DNA of 60,385 nt from Alphaproteobacteria bacterium 41-28 (GTDB lineage Bacteria > Pseudomonadota > Alphaproteobacteria > UBA9655). Position numbers and translations under genes: made by a program. This document shows, in pieces, positions 37,606 to 44,297 of this stretch; position 1 is the first letter of the stretch, and the number at the start of each line of letters is the position of its first letter. The notes under the pieces were generated by a model that saw only the letters and a list, made by a program, of their open reading frames with translations, did no database searches and had not been told where the DNA came from. The stretch spans positions 1-60,385 of the forward strand of contig MKUL01000048.1 in assembly GCA_001897795.1 (NCBI GenBank). Reading direction: 5' to 3'.

Positions 37606-37786
37606 GCGCTAAGAAGGGAAACAATGTGTATTATCAAAGACTTATATGATAATAAAACAAGTCCTTATCCAAAACTCGGATTAAGTAAAACTTACAGAAT
37701 AAAGGGAAGCCCTCCAGGTATTTTTCTAGGCTACCATTCCCTTCATGTTTAGGATAAGGCTCTATGCGATGGATGACAAATGACGA

Positions 37787-38107
37787 CTATGGACAAACAC
37801 ATGTCCATCCATTCCAGAAGCAGCCGTAGCCGCAACCCCATCCATCTCCGCCTCCCCACCAGCCTCCCCAGCCGTGGTGATGTCCACGCCAACCGTGGTG
37901 TCCCCAGTGTCCATGATGTCCACCATGTCCGTGATGCCCGCCGCCATGATGTCCGCCACCATGCCCGCCACCGTGAACCAATATGATTTGATCCTGGCTA
38001 TATCCACCGGTGTTTAGGGGAGTTGTGATTGAGGCATTTGCAGGTTGTGCGGCTGCAAAAACCGTAGCAACTGCGATAGCCATTGTTGTTGCAAGTAGAT
38101 TCTTCAT
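37787..38107 (-). CDS. Small secreted Gly/His-rich protein, array member P1
   Basis: 106 residues from ATG 38107 (GGAGG upstream; an in-frame TTG at 38122 overlaps that site). Signal peptide MKNLLATTMAIAVATVFAAA ending near ANA, then about 45 residues of HGGGHxGGHH repeats rich in Gly, His and Trp, and a Cys-rich end (CGYGCFWNGWTCVCP). The signal peptide is shared by eight other genes in 37.7-44.2 kb. His clusters and four cysteines suggest metal binding; this is inference. Confidence 0.75.
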   Translation of the reverse strand: MKNLLATTMAIAVATVFAAAQPANASITTPLNTGGYSQDQIILVHGGGHGGGHHGGGHHGHGGHHGHWGHHGWRGHHHGWGGWWGGGDGWGCGYGCFWNGWTCVCP

Positions 38108-38149
38108 AACATCCTCCAACATATAATATTACCACACTATATTAATATA

Positions 38150-38182
38150 ATTATATAACGTTAATATATAATAAAGAGTTAA
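38150..38182 (-). promoter_or_regulatory. P1 promoter, TTAACT-N21-TATAAT
   Basis: On the minus strand TTAACT (38177-38182) and TATAAT (38150-38155), 42 bases before the start codon. Same motif pair as P3 and P4. Confidence 0.5.
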
Positions 38183-38259
38183 TATCGCTAAATTGTAGAA
38201 GTATTTATCTATTAATTAAATTATATATATTTATTTGCAATATGTGCACAAGGATATAC

Positions 38260-38466
38260 CTACCATCCCCAACGCCAGTTGTGCCAATGATGCCAGTGAG
38301 GCCAATGGTGCGATTTAAACCAATGATGCCACCAGACAGGCGTCATATGATTTTGTTGATATACTGTTGTTGTGGGCGAAGGGGTGACAATAGTATGTGC
38401 AGGTTGGGTACTTTCGAGAACCATGATGACGGCAAAGGCCATCGTTGCTGTTAGTAAAGCTTTCAT
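38260..38466 (-). CDS. Small secreted Trp/His-rich protein, array member P2
   Basis: 68 residues: signal peptide MKALLTATMAFAVIMVLEST, then a short TPSPTTTVYQQNHMTP stretch resembling P3 and P4, and a tail almost entirely Trp, His and Asn (WWHHWFKSHHWPHWHHWHN). AGGAGG upstream of the ATG. No cysteine in the mature part. Function unknown. Confidence 0.7.
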   Translation of the reverse strand: MKALLTATMAFAVIMVLESTQPAHTIVTPSPTTTVYQQNHMTPVWWHHWFKSHHWPHWHHWHNWRWGW

Positions 38467-38500
38467 AACAACCTCCTAAACTAATGGATTTATTATAATA

Positions 38501-38533
38501 ATATTATAACAATTATATATAATAAGTAGTTAA
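38501..38533 (-). promoter_or_regulatory. P2 promoter, TTAACT and TATAAT/TAATAT
   Basis: TTAACT at 38528-38533 with TAATAT 21 bases on (38501-38506) or TATAAT 19 bases on (38503-38508), minus strand. Confidence 0.45.
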
Positions 38534-38574
38534 TTATATTAATTTTACATATTGTTTTTCTGAAATCACAAATG

Positions 38575-38608
38575 AAAATGGCTGGGTTTAAATTTCCCAG
38601 CCATTTTT
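38575..38608 (-). terminator. Terminator of P3
   Basis: AAAATGGCTGGG / CCCAGCCATTTTT stem with a nine-base loop, 37 bases after the P3 stop. Confidence 0.8.
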
Positions 38609-38644
38609 CCTCCATTTTGCGGAAGGGACGCGGGTTACTTAATC

Positions 38645-39001
38645 CTAGTCTATATCAGCGCAGAATGGACCTACACAAATGGAACCACCATCATCATCAT
38701 AAGGACCATAGTCATAGCCATAGTCATAGATTGGGCCGCCATAGAAATACCCACCTCCATCCCAGCCATGGTGATGATGTCCAAATTCATGTCCCATATG
38801 ACCGAAACCATGACCACCACCCCAATGGCCGCCGCCTCCACCCCAATGGCCACCGCCTCCGCCATGGCCATGAGCGAGTATGAGTTGGCCTTGCTGGTAA
38901 TCGGATCCTGAAGGGCCTATGACTGTTGCGTTTACGGGTTGAATACTCCCCAGCGCTAAGACGACTCCGAGAGCCATCGTTGTTGTTAATAGGGCTTTCA
39001 T
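38645..39001 (-). CDS. Small secreted Gly/His-rich protein, array member P3
   Basis: 118 residues: signal peptide MKALLTTTMALGVVLALGSI ending near NA, a linker GPSGSDYQQGQLILAHG similar to P1 (YSQDQIILVHG), repeated GGGGGHWGG units, an acidic Tyr-rich region and a C-terminal ICVGPFCADID with two cysteines. Strong SD (AGGAGG type) upstream and its own terminator. Function unknown; composition suits metal binding or an extracellular structural role. Confidence 0.75.
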   Translation of the reverse strand: MKALLTTTMALGVVLALGSIQPVNATVIGPSGSDYQQGQLILAHGHGGGGGHWGGGGGHWGGGHGFGHMGHEFGHHHHGWDGGGYFYGGPIYDYGYDYGPYDDDGGSICVGPFCADID

Positions 39002-39040
39002 GTTTTCCTCCTTATGTTAATATTTGGATTTACCAATTTT

Positions 39041-39073
39041 ATTATAGTTGATAAATATATAAAAAGTAGTTAA
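39041..39073 (-). promoter_or_regulatory. P3 promoter, TTAACT-N21-TATAAT
   Basis: TTAACT at 39068-39073 and TATAAT at 39041-39046 on the minus strand, 39 bases before the start codon. Confidence 0.5.
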
Positions 39074-39114
39074 TTTTAAATATTATTCATTATTTCGATG
39101 GTATTTAGTAAAAG

Positions 39115-39147
39115 AAAATGGCTGGATAAAGTTCCCAGCCATTTTTT
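39115..39147 (-). terminator. Terminator of P4
   Basis: AAAATGGCTGG / CCAGCCATTTTTT stem, near-identical in sequence to the P3 terminator. Confidence 0.8.
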
Positions 39148-39191
39148 ACCACTTTTCAGATGATTTCGTTTTTAACTGCTCTCACGCTCAT

Positions 39192-39431
39192 TTAAAAGAT
39201 TTCAAGTGGGCCAAATCTAAGCAATGGTCTACTCTCATAGTAATATCCAGGGCCATATCCTGGACCGTAATAGTATCCTGGACCGCTATAGTAGTAATAC
39301 CTAGCTGGCGTGAGTTGCTTTTGGTGAGATACAGATACGCTTGGTTTCACAACCGTAGCGTTTGCCGGTTGGTTAGCGGTGAAGGTTAACATAACCCCAA
39401 GAGCCATCGTTGTTGCTAATAGAACTTTCAT
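39192..39431 (-). CDS. Small secreted Tyr/Gly-rich protein, array member P4
   Basis: 79 residues: signal peptide MKVLLATTMALGVMLTFTAN ending near ANA, the linker VSHQKQLTPARYYYYSG, then GPGYYYGPGYGPGYYYES repeats, and a non-repetitive end LLRFGPLEIF. No cysteine or His cluster in the mature part. Tyr-Gly-Pro repeats resemble self-assembling or adhesive proteins, but no function is assigned. Confidence 0.7.
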   Translation of the reverse strand: MKVLLATTMALGVMLTFTANQPANATVVKPSVSVSHQKQLTPARYYYYSGPGYYYGPGYGPGYYYESRPLLRFGPLEIF

Positions 39432-39479
39432 CTTACTCTCCTCATGTTAAAAAAATGGCAACTATTTATTACCAATATA

Positions 39480-39512
39480 ATTATAGAATAAAAACATATA
39501 ACAAGTGGTTAA
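39480..39512 (-). promoter_or_regulatory. P4 promoter, TTAACC-N21-TATAAT
   Basis: TTAACC at 39507-39512 and TATAAT at 39480-39485, minus strand, 48 bases before the start codon. Confidence 0.5.
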
Positions 39513-39550
39513 TTTAGTGTTTATTTTAGAAATTATATTTTATGCTGATA

Positions 39551-39586
39551 AAAAAATGGCTTGGAAAAAATTCCCAAGTCATTTTC
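39551..39586 (-). terminator. Terminator of P5
   Basis: AAAAAATGGCTTGG pairs with CCAAGTCATTTT (one mismatch), a diverged form of the P3/P4 terminator. Confidence 0.7.
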
Positions 39587-39628
39587 ACTTTCTTCACTTA
39601 AACACTTTCGTTTTCGGGTTTTCCTCAA

Positions 39629-39946
39629 TTAAAAAAATCCGAAAGAAATTCCAATTCCTGGTCGCGCACATTCGTAGTAGGGTGCTGGTTGTGCATAATA
39701 ATAAGGATAAGGATAAGGAACTGCAAGTGGTCCATAAACCGGTTGTGCATAAACAGGCGGTGCAGCATATACAGGCTGTGCATAATAGTAGGGAACCACG
39801 GGTGCAGGCTGGGAATAATAGGTTACAACGGAAGTCGTATGCCTATGGTGCCTATGGTGGTGATGGCGTCGAGCTTCGGCAGGTTGAGCCGTTCCGAATA
39901 AAGTAATGAGCCCAAGTGCCATTGCTGTTGTTAAAATAACTTTCAT
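39629..39946 (-). CDS. Small secreted Tyr/Pro-rich protein, array member P5
   Basis: 105 residues from ATG 39946 (GGAG upstream; an in-frame ATG at 39961 is less well placed). Signal peptide MKVILTTAMALGLITLFGTA ending near AEA, then a basic His cluster (RRHHHHRHHRH), a YAQPVYAAPPVYAQPVYGP repeat region, and a C-terminal CARPGIGISFGFF with a single cysteine. Function unknown. Confidence 0.72.
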   Translation of the reverse strand: MKVILTTAMALGLITLFGTAQPAEARRHHHHRHHRHTTSVVTYYSQPAPVVPYYYAQPVYAAPPVYAQPVYGPLAVPYPYPYYYAQPAPYYECARPGIGISFGFF

Positions 39947-39994
39947 CGTATTCTCCATCAATTTACAAAAGGAAGAAAAGCTTCCTAAAAAACA

Positions 39995-40023
39995 ATATCA
40001 CATTAATATAAAAAAAATGTTAA
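39995..40023 (-). promoter_or_regulatory. P5 promoter, TTAACA-N17-TGATAT
   Basis: TTAACA at 40018-40023 and TGATAT at 39995-40000, 17-base spacer, 48 bases before the start codon. Confidence 0.6.
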
Positions 40024-40118
40024 CTGTATTTAAAATAATTAACATAGTTAATTTTAAGTTTCAATAAAAAATTAAGGATCAAGGAGCCTTTGTTAAGCGT
40101 ATGGCTAAATTGGACAGG

Positions 40119-40370
40119 TTAAGAACATTCGTTACGACAATTGTAAGGATTTCCTAAAAAGTTAAAGTTGCAAAAGAGTTGACAGGCCGGTAGAAAATGT
40201 CTTGGGTATCTCCAAGCTAAATCATTACATCCACGATATTCACGATATCTATAAGAATCATAAAAATTATATTTATTACAACTTACTTTGTTACAGCTTC
40301 AGGCTTTAGTGTCTTGCGGGAACGTTACAAAAAGTCCTAAAGTGATTGCTGCTGTTAGAAGAGTTTTCAT
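40119..40370 (-). pseudogene. Array member P6 with one in-frame TGA
   Basis: The signal peptide MKTLLTAAITLGLFVTFPQD ends TKA, directly followed by TGA (40299-40301). The same frame then runs on for 59 codons as a Cys/Tyr-rich peptide (SCNKVSCNKYNFYDSYRYRE, and later ACQLFCNFNF, ending NCRNECS) with seven cysteines, to TAA at 40119. Promoter and ribosome site are intact. TGA is a normal stop elsewhere in the window (for example tsaE), so a recent nonsense mutation is the simplest reading; recoding is less likely. Confidence 0.65.
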
Positions 40371-40419
40371 CATGGCCTCCGTAGGTTTATATTGAATAAA
40401 AAGTAAAACTTTTCAAAAA

Positions 40420-40448
40420 ATATCACAGGAATATAAAAAATTTGTTAA
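40420..40448 (-). promoter_or_regulatory. P6 promoter, TTAACA-N17-TGATAT
   Basis: TTAACA at 40443-40448 and TGATAT at 40420-40425, 17-base spacer, 49 bases before the start codon. Confidence 0.6.
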
Positions 40449-40494
40449 TTGCTGTGAAAATATAGCTAATATTCACACACAGGTGGGTGAGTTA

Positions 40495-40530
40495 TAAAAA
40501 AGATGCCTGGACGAAGGCACCAGGCATCTT
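40495..40530 (-). terminator. Terminator of P7
   Basis: AGATGCCTGG / CCAGGCATCT stem followed on the minus strand by six T. Confidence 0.88.
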
Positions 40531-40554
40531 CTTTTGTTTTCAGAGATTATAGGT

Positions 40555-40803
40555 TTAGTACCAAACGCGATTTCCCCAAAAATCAGTTCCACAGCAACAA
40601 CATCTTTGGGCACATCCGCCACATGCTGAATATCCACTATATGCTGCTGGGTTTCCCCAGTATCCGTGGCCTCTCCAACCATAATGTCCACCCCAACTTG
40701 CATGGCGAAAACCAGTTCTACCATAGTTCGCTTCAGCTGATTGAGGATTTGCAAATGTAAGAACAAAAGCAAGAGCCGCTGTTGTTGTTAAAAATGTTTT
40801 CAT
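40555..40803 (-). CDS. Small secreted Gly/Cys-rich protein, array member P7
   Basis: 82 residues from ATG 40803 (AAGGAGG upstream). Signal peptide MKTFLTTTAALAFVLTFANP ending near AEA, then an aromatic Gly-rich part (WGGHYGWRGHGYWGN), and a cysteine cluster SACGGCAQRCCCCGTDF near the C-terminus. Six cysteines in 13 residues suggest a metal cluster or dense disulfides. Own promoter and terminator. Confidence 0.75.
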   Translation of the reverse strand: MKTFLTTTAALAFVLTFANPQSAEANYGRTGFRHASWGGHYGWRGHGYWGNPAAYSGYSACGGCAQRCCCCGTDFWGNRVWY

Positions 40804-40856
40804 AGTAACCTCCTTTGGTTTATATTGATTAGGAAGAAATACTTCCAAAAACAACA

Positions 40857-40885
40857 CTAACATAATTAAATAAATAAATTGTTAA
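40857..40885 (-). promoter_or_regulatory. P7 promoter, TTAACA-N17-TGTTAG
   Basis: TTAACA at 40880-40885 and TGTTAG at 40857-40862, 17-base spacer, 53 bases before the start codon. Confidence 0.55.
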
Positions 40886-40960
40886 TTGTAATTAAAATTT
40901 TAAATATTGTCTATATTTACTATTTTCTGTGGGCAAATCTTCAGCTGCAGCACAAAGAGG

Positions 40961-41003
40961 CGTCATCCCTCGCTTTCGCAAAGGCAAGCTCTTGGGAAGA
41001 AAA
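40961..41003 (+). repeat. Partial family A repeat, left of the HigB-fusion gene
   Basis: CGTCATCCCTCGCTTTCGCA then AAGGCAAGCTCTTGG and AGAAA match the left end of the copy at 49193. It is inverted with respect to the partial copy at 43315-43362. Confidence 0.7.
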
Positions 41004-41046
41004 GGTCTTAAACTCTTTACCAATCCGGGACGAGGTTGAACAAGGT

Positions 41047-43203
41047 TTAACGATGATAATCTACTATTTCAATATTTGTAGCCCCTACTCCAGGCGTCCA
41101 ATTAAAGCAAAGGCGATATGGGCCAATGACTCGAAGACTTACTTGACCTTTTCGATCACCTTTTAATTTTTCCAATTGTGTTCCTGGTAATGTCATGGTT
41201 CTCAGGTGATGCATACTTTGGGTATTGTTAAGAAGATCTAAGAGTTCTAGAGCTTTTCCTTCATAAGCATCTGCGTCTCTTAAGGTCCAAATAGTCTCAG
41301 TTTCTTTACTACTAAAACTTTTTAGTTTTCCCTCGGTGTCCTTTGAGGGTGTATCCTCCTTTTTACGTGGTTGTTCTTTTTTTATGTTCTTATTATTCAT
41401 ATTATGATTTGTTTTGTTTTCTTTTTTTGTTTTTTCTTTATTTTTGCAATCCTTATCTGAATATTCTTTTTTTAAATTGGTGAATTGTTCCCAAGTAGAA
41501 TGTTGAAAATCTTCGTTCCCCTTTTCTTGAGATTTTAAAAGATCCCGCCTGGCCTTATCAATATTAAGACGTGCTTGATTCGCCTCTATGGTGAACTCAT
41601 CAAATAAATTTATAAGTTTGTTGTAATTTTCCGTAAGGATAGTAAAATTATTATCTTCTTCTAGAATATTAAACGTGGACAGAGCATAGAATGTATCCTC
41701 TATCTCTTTTGCAAGCGTATCAATCCGTTCCAAAAAGTCTTTGTGTGGTACCCCAAGAAAAGAAACTCGTGTCCACAAAGACGTGTAGAGCGTATCATAA
41801 CTTCTATATATCTCTTTACTGTATTCAACTTTTTCTGTTGCTATGGCAGTCGCGATTAGGGCTGAACTTTTTTTCCTATCTTTTTGTTTCAAACTGCTGC
41901 GTATGTCTTCTACTTTATCTTTTATAGAAGGAAATATTTCTTCTAGGACCAGAATATATCTTTTTACTGCGTCATTAAATTTACTTTTATTTAATTTTAA
42001 CAACATTTCAACCATAGCAATTGCATGTACTTCATCAGTCCTACGGTGAATATTAATTAAACTGTTTTTTTTACGATTAAGTATGAATATTAAAAAATTA
42101 TTATAGGCATCACCATATTGGTGTTTCTGAGTATAAATATGCGCTAAAAATAAATATTCTTCTGGAGTCAATTTTTCAGAATTTCGATTAGCATTTGACC
42201 AAATCTTTAGAGCTTCATCGTGCCTGTTTGTAAAATAATAGGATTGCGCCATATAATGACTTTGCATACGTAATTGACTAATCCGACACAGATAGGAAGG
42301 ATCGTCAGGTAAAGGCCATGGCTTTTCAAGTGCTTTTTCTGCATAAGCTAAAGCTTTTTCAAATTCATCACTCTCGAAAGATAGCATGACGCAAAAAATT
42401 AATTTTTTAACATCGTATTCTTCTTCATCTATGCCTCTATCCATAAGGAAATCTTTATATATCTCAGCTATTTTTTTAATTTCAGATGGTGACTTTTTGC
42501 GGAGGGCAGTGACAGGGTCTAAAAGATGTCTCAGAAAGTCGCTCTCCATGTAAGTAAGGGAAAATCTAGGATCCAGTGATTCGCAGGTTAAATAATGTTG
42601 TTTTACTTTTTCGAAATGACTATGCTTTAAAAAATATCGAGCGGCTTCTAGATTATAATAAAATTTAGCTGTGTTTTTTTGTTCCTCATTAAGCTTATAA
42701 TTAGTGTCATCGAGATATCTCAGATATGTCATGAAATGTTGGTCGGATTCGAAAAAATCCACGTCAGCTTTCTTTGGTCTAAGACCCATAACTGTTGGAT
42801 GCGAGTCTCTACAAAAGGATACAAACGAATTTATTGCATCTTCTTCATCCATTACTTTTGAACAAGCGAAGTGCCGATATATGAGGCCACTGATATCTAG
42901 ATGAATATACATGAGATTACTCATATTTAGATCTAAGGGAGCTCTAATATCAGGAGCGCATAGCGTTCGATCTAAGAAATCTTGCATACCTTCAAGGGTT
43001 GGTGCGTCATTTGGCGTCCATGGCTTTGCTTTTTCTTCCTCTTTTTCCTTTTTTTTCTTGTCTCCCTTCTTCGCAGGAGTACAACGCGATTCCCCTTCGA
43101 GATCACTTTTTTCCATTGCTAAGGTAGAAGAGCTACTCAACAAACAAAATAGAAAACCAAAAACAATCGCATTTCCCGATACACATAATTTTTTAAAAAA
43201 CAT
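41047..43203 (-). CDS. Secreted helical-repeat protein with C-terminal HigB toxin domain
   Basis: 718 residues from ATG 43203 (AAAGG upstream). Signal peptide (MFFKKLCVSGNAIVFGFLFC, cleavage near TLA) and a Lys/Glu-rich patch, then about 500 residues of helices with TPR-like pairs (for example EFEKALAYAEKALEKP). A charged low-complexity linker (about 590-625) leads to a complete HigB-type RelE/ParE toxin in the last 92 residues: LKSFSSKETETIW, LPGTQLEKLKGDRKGQ, PYRLCFNW and IEIVDYH. HigB toxins cleave mRNA on ribosomes. No HigA-type antitoxin gene is nearby. This is most simply a secreted effector delivering an RNase domain. Confidence 0.8.
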   Translation of the reverse strand: MFFKKLCVSGNAIVFGFLFCLLSSSSTLAMEKSDLEGESRCTPAKKGDKKKKEKEEEKAKPWTPNDAPTLEGMQDFLDRTLCAPDIRAPLDLNMSNLMYIHLDISGLIYRHFACSKVMDEEDAINSFVSFCRDSHPTVMGLRPKKADVDFFESDQHFMTYLRYLDDTNYKLNEEQKNTAKFYYNLEAARYFLKHSHFEKVKQHYLTCESLDPRFSLTYMESDFLRHLLDPVTALRKKSPSEIKKIAEIYKDFLMDRGIDEEEYDVKKLIFCVMLSFESDEFEKALAYAEKALEKPWPLPDDPSYLCRISQLRMQSHYMAQSYYFTNRHDEALKIWSNANRNSEKLTPEEYLFLAHIYTQKHQYGDAYNNFLIFILNRKKNSLINIHRRTDEVHAIAMVEMLLKLNKSKFNDAVKRYILVLEEIFPSIKDKVEDIRSSLKQKDRKKSSALIATAIATEKVEYSKEIYRSYDTLYTSLWTRVSFLGVPHKDFLERIDTLAKEIEDTFYALSTFNILEEDNNFTILTENYNKLINLFDEFTIEANQARLNIDKARRDLLKSQEKGNEDFQHSTWEQFTNLKKEYSDKDCKNKEKTKKENKTNHNMNNKNIKKEQPRKKEDTPSKDTEGKLKSFSSKETETIWTLRDADAYEGKALELLDLLNNTQSMHHLRTMTLPGTQLEKLKGDRKGQVSLRVIGPYRLCFNWTPGVGATNIEIVDYHR

Positions 43204-43314
43204 CACCAATAACCTTTATCAATATACTATCAAAATATCATATATAAATTATTCTTTAATATTCAATATCTCTTTTTACAAAAATTTCTAAATCTCAAGG
43301 AATGGTGCAGAACT

Positions 43315-43362
43315 TAAGCATTTCTGACCAAGGGCTTACCCTTGCGAAAACGAGGGATGCGC
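43315..43362 (-). repeat. Partial family A repeat, right of the HigB-fusion gene
   Basis: The reverse complement reads GCATCCCTCGTTTTCGCAAG, GGTAAGCCCTTGGTCAGAAA and TGC, the same unit as 40961-41003 in opposite orientation. Confidence 0.7.
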
Positions 43363-43399
43363 ATGAGGAAGACAATTTTAATTTTGTTCACAAACTTAA

Positions 43400-43732
43400 T
43401 TACGGACACACCAGGTTTCCGTTACTATCGGTCATGCAGCCAGTCCCAGATCCCGTCCAACCTGCTTCATTTCCCCAATTTCCTTCATTGCGGTTTTGTA
43501 AATTTTGCTCGAGATGTCCTTCTTCAGTGGTGTTCGGATGTTCACCCTCCCAACTGCCTGGATGACTTCCCCTCATATTATCTTCCATGTGTTCAGGATG
43601 ATAACTTCTTTCCCCGTGCCTTTCACCGCGAACTTGTAGAAAATCACCCCCTTTAAAATCCAGAGCTTTAGTGCTTTGTTCAAGCATCGCGAAAGCAGCA
43701 AGTGCCATTGTCATTGTAAGTAGATTTTTCAT
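43400..43732 (-). CDS. Small secreted protein, array member P8
   Basis: 110 residues: signal peptide MKNLLTMTMALAAFAMLEQS ending near KA, then a polar, Glu/Asn/His-rich mature region (RGERHGERSYHPEHMEDN, and NEGNWGNEAGW) and a C-terminal GTGCMTDSNGNLVCP. The C-terminal Cys-Pro end is shared with P1. Composition is clearly different from the Gly/Tyr-rich members although the leader is the same. Confidence 0.72.
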   Translation of the reverse strand: MKNLLTMTMALAAFAMLEQSTKALDFKGGDFLQVRGERHGERSYHPEHMEDNMRGSHPGSWEGEHPNTTEEGHLEQNLQNRNEGNWGNEAGWTGSGTGCMTDSNGNLVCP

Positions 43733-43784
43733 AATTGCCCCCGTGAATGTTTATAATATAAAAAGGATATCTTTCAAAATAACA

Positions 43785-43813
43785 ATAACAGATCTTTATA
43801 AAAGAGCCGTTAA
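43785..43813 (-). promoter_or_regulatory. P8 promoter, TTAACG-N17-TGTTAT
   Basis: TTAACG at 43808-43813 and TGTTAT at 43785-43790, 17-base spacer, 52 bases before the start codon. Confidence 0.6.
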
Positions 43814-43855
43814 TTATATTTAATATGTGCTCCAGATATGAAGTATTTCTTTAAG

Positions 43856-43890
43856 AAAAAATACCTAGGAAAGATATCCCAGGTATTTTC
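43856..43890 (-). terminator. Terminator of P9
   Basis: AAAATACCTAGG / CCCAGGTATTTTC stem followed by a T run on the minus strand. Confidence 0.75.
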
Positions 43891-43918
43891 TTAATGATTC
43901 CTGCGCGTTTGAAATGAC

Positions 43919-44113
43919 TTACCAGCCCCAAACGCCTCCACCATGATACCCCAAGAAGCCTGATGATCTGCAGCACGGTGAACAGCAAGTTGGTCGACAA
44001 CAGTTTGTCCGACAGCAACTGCTGTTTCCCGAACCAAATATAAATGCATTAGCGGATGATTCGAGCACAAGGATAGTTCCAAGAACCATTGATATTGTGA
44101 GTAAGGATTTCAT
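43919..44113 (-). CDS. Small secreted Cys-rich protein, array member P9
   Basis: 64 residues from ATG 44113 (GGAGG upstream). Signal peptide MKSLLTISMVLGTILVLESS ending near ANA, then SSCCRTNCCRPTCCSPCCRS, that is, four Cys-Cys pairs at regular spacing, and a Gly/Trp-rich tail. The paired cysteines suggest metal binding or a tight disulfide knot. Adjacent to the HicA-fusion gene (185 bases away, same strand), with its own promoter and terminator. Confidence 0.75.
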   Translation of the reverse strand: MKSLLTISMVLGTILVLESSANAFIFGSGNSSCCRTNCCRPTCCSPCCRSSGFLGYHGGGVWGW

Positions 44114-44164
44114 AATAGCCTCCATTAGTGTTTATAAATAGGAAGAAATCTTCCACAAACAACA

Positions 44165-44193
44165 ATATCAGATTAATATAAAAGAATCGTTAA
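44165..44193 (-). promoter_or_regulatory. P9 promoter, TTAACG-N17-TGATAT
   Basis: TTAACG at 44188-44193 and TGATAT at 44165-44170, 17-base spacer, 51 bases before the start codon. Confidence 0.6.
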
Positions 44194-44297
44194 TTATATT
44201 TAAAAATTTAAATACTTTAAATATACAATTATATATGAAGAATTTGTGATGACTCAGCCCTCTCACCAGAGGCGTGGGATGCAAGTAAATTAATTAT

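Noticed and set aside
37762..38007. Met/Asp/Gly-rich frame overlapping P1, and similar His/Arg/Ser-rich frames on the opposite strand across 37780-39906
   Set aside because: They are other-frame readings of the low-complexity Gly/His/Tyr coding repeats, lack signal peptides and ribosome sites, and conflict with the conserved promoter-leader-terminator layout of the minus-strand genes.
39629..39961. Plus-strand 133-residue frame at 39505-39906
   Set aside because: Antisense to P5 and rich in Lys/His/Val from the reverse of Tyr/Pro repeats; no start context.
40299..40301. TGA read as tryptophan or selenocysteine in P6
   Set aside because: Genes such as tsaE, dapA and amgK end in TGA at family-typical positions, and no selenocysteine insertion hairpin is evident after the codon, so the standard code and a nonsense mutation are preferred.
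37701..44113. CRISPR array suggested by regularly spaced similar units
   Set aside because: The similar units are whole genes of different length with a shared signal-peptide coding region; there are no short identical direct repeats with unique spacers and no cas genes.
37104..44113. A classical RiPP cluster with maturation enzyme
   Set aside because: No radical SAM, lanthipeptide, YcaO, DUF692 or dedicated ABC peptidase gene lies in the window, and the leaders are Sec signal peptides with cleavage motifs.
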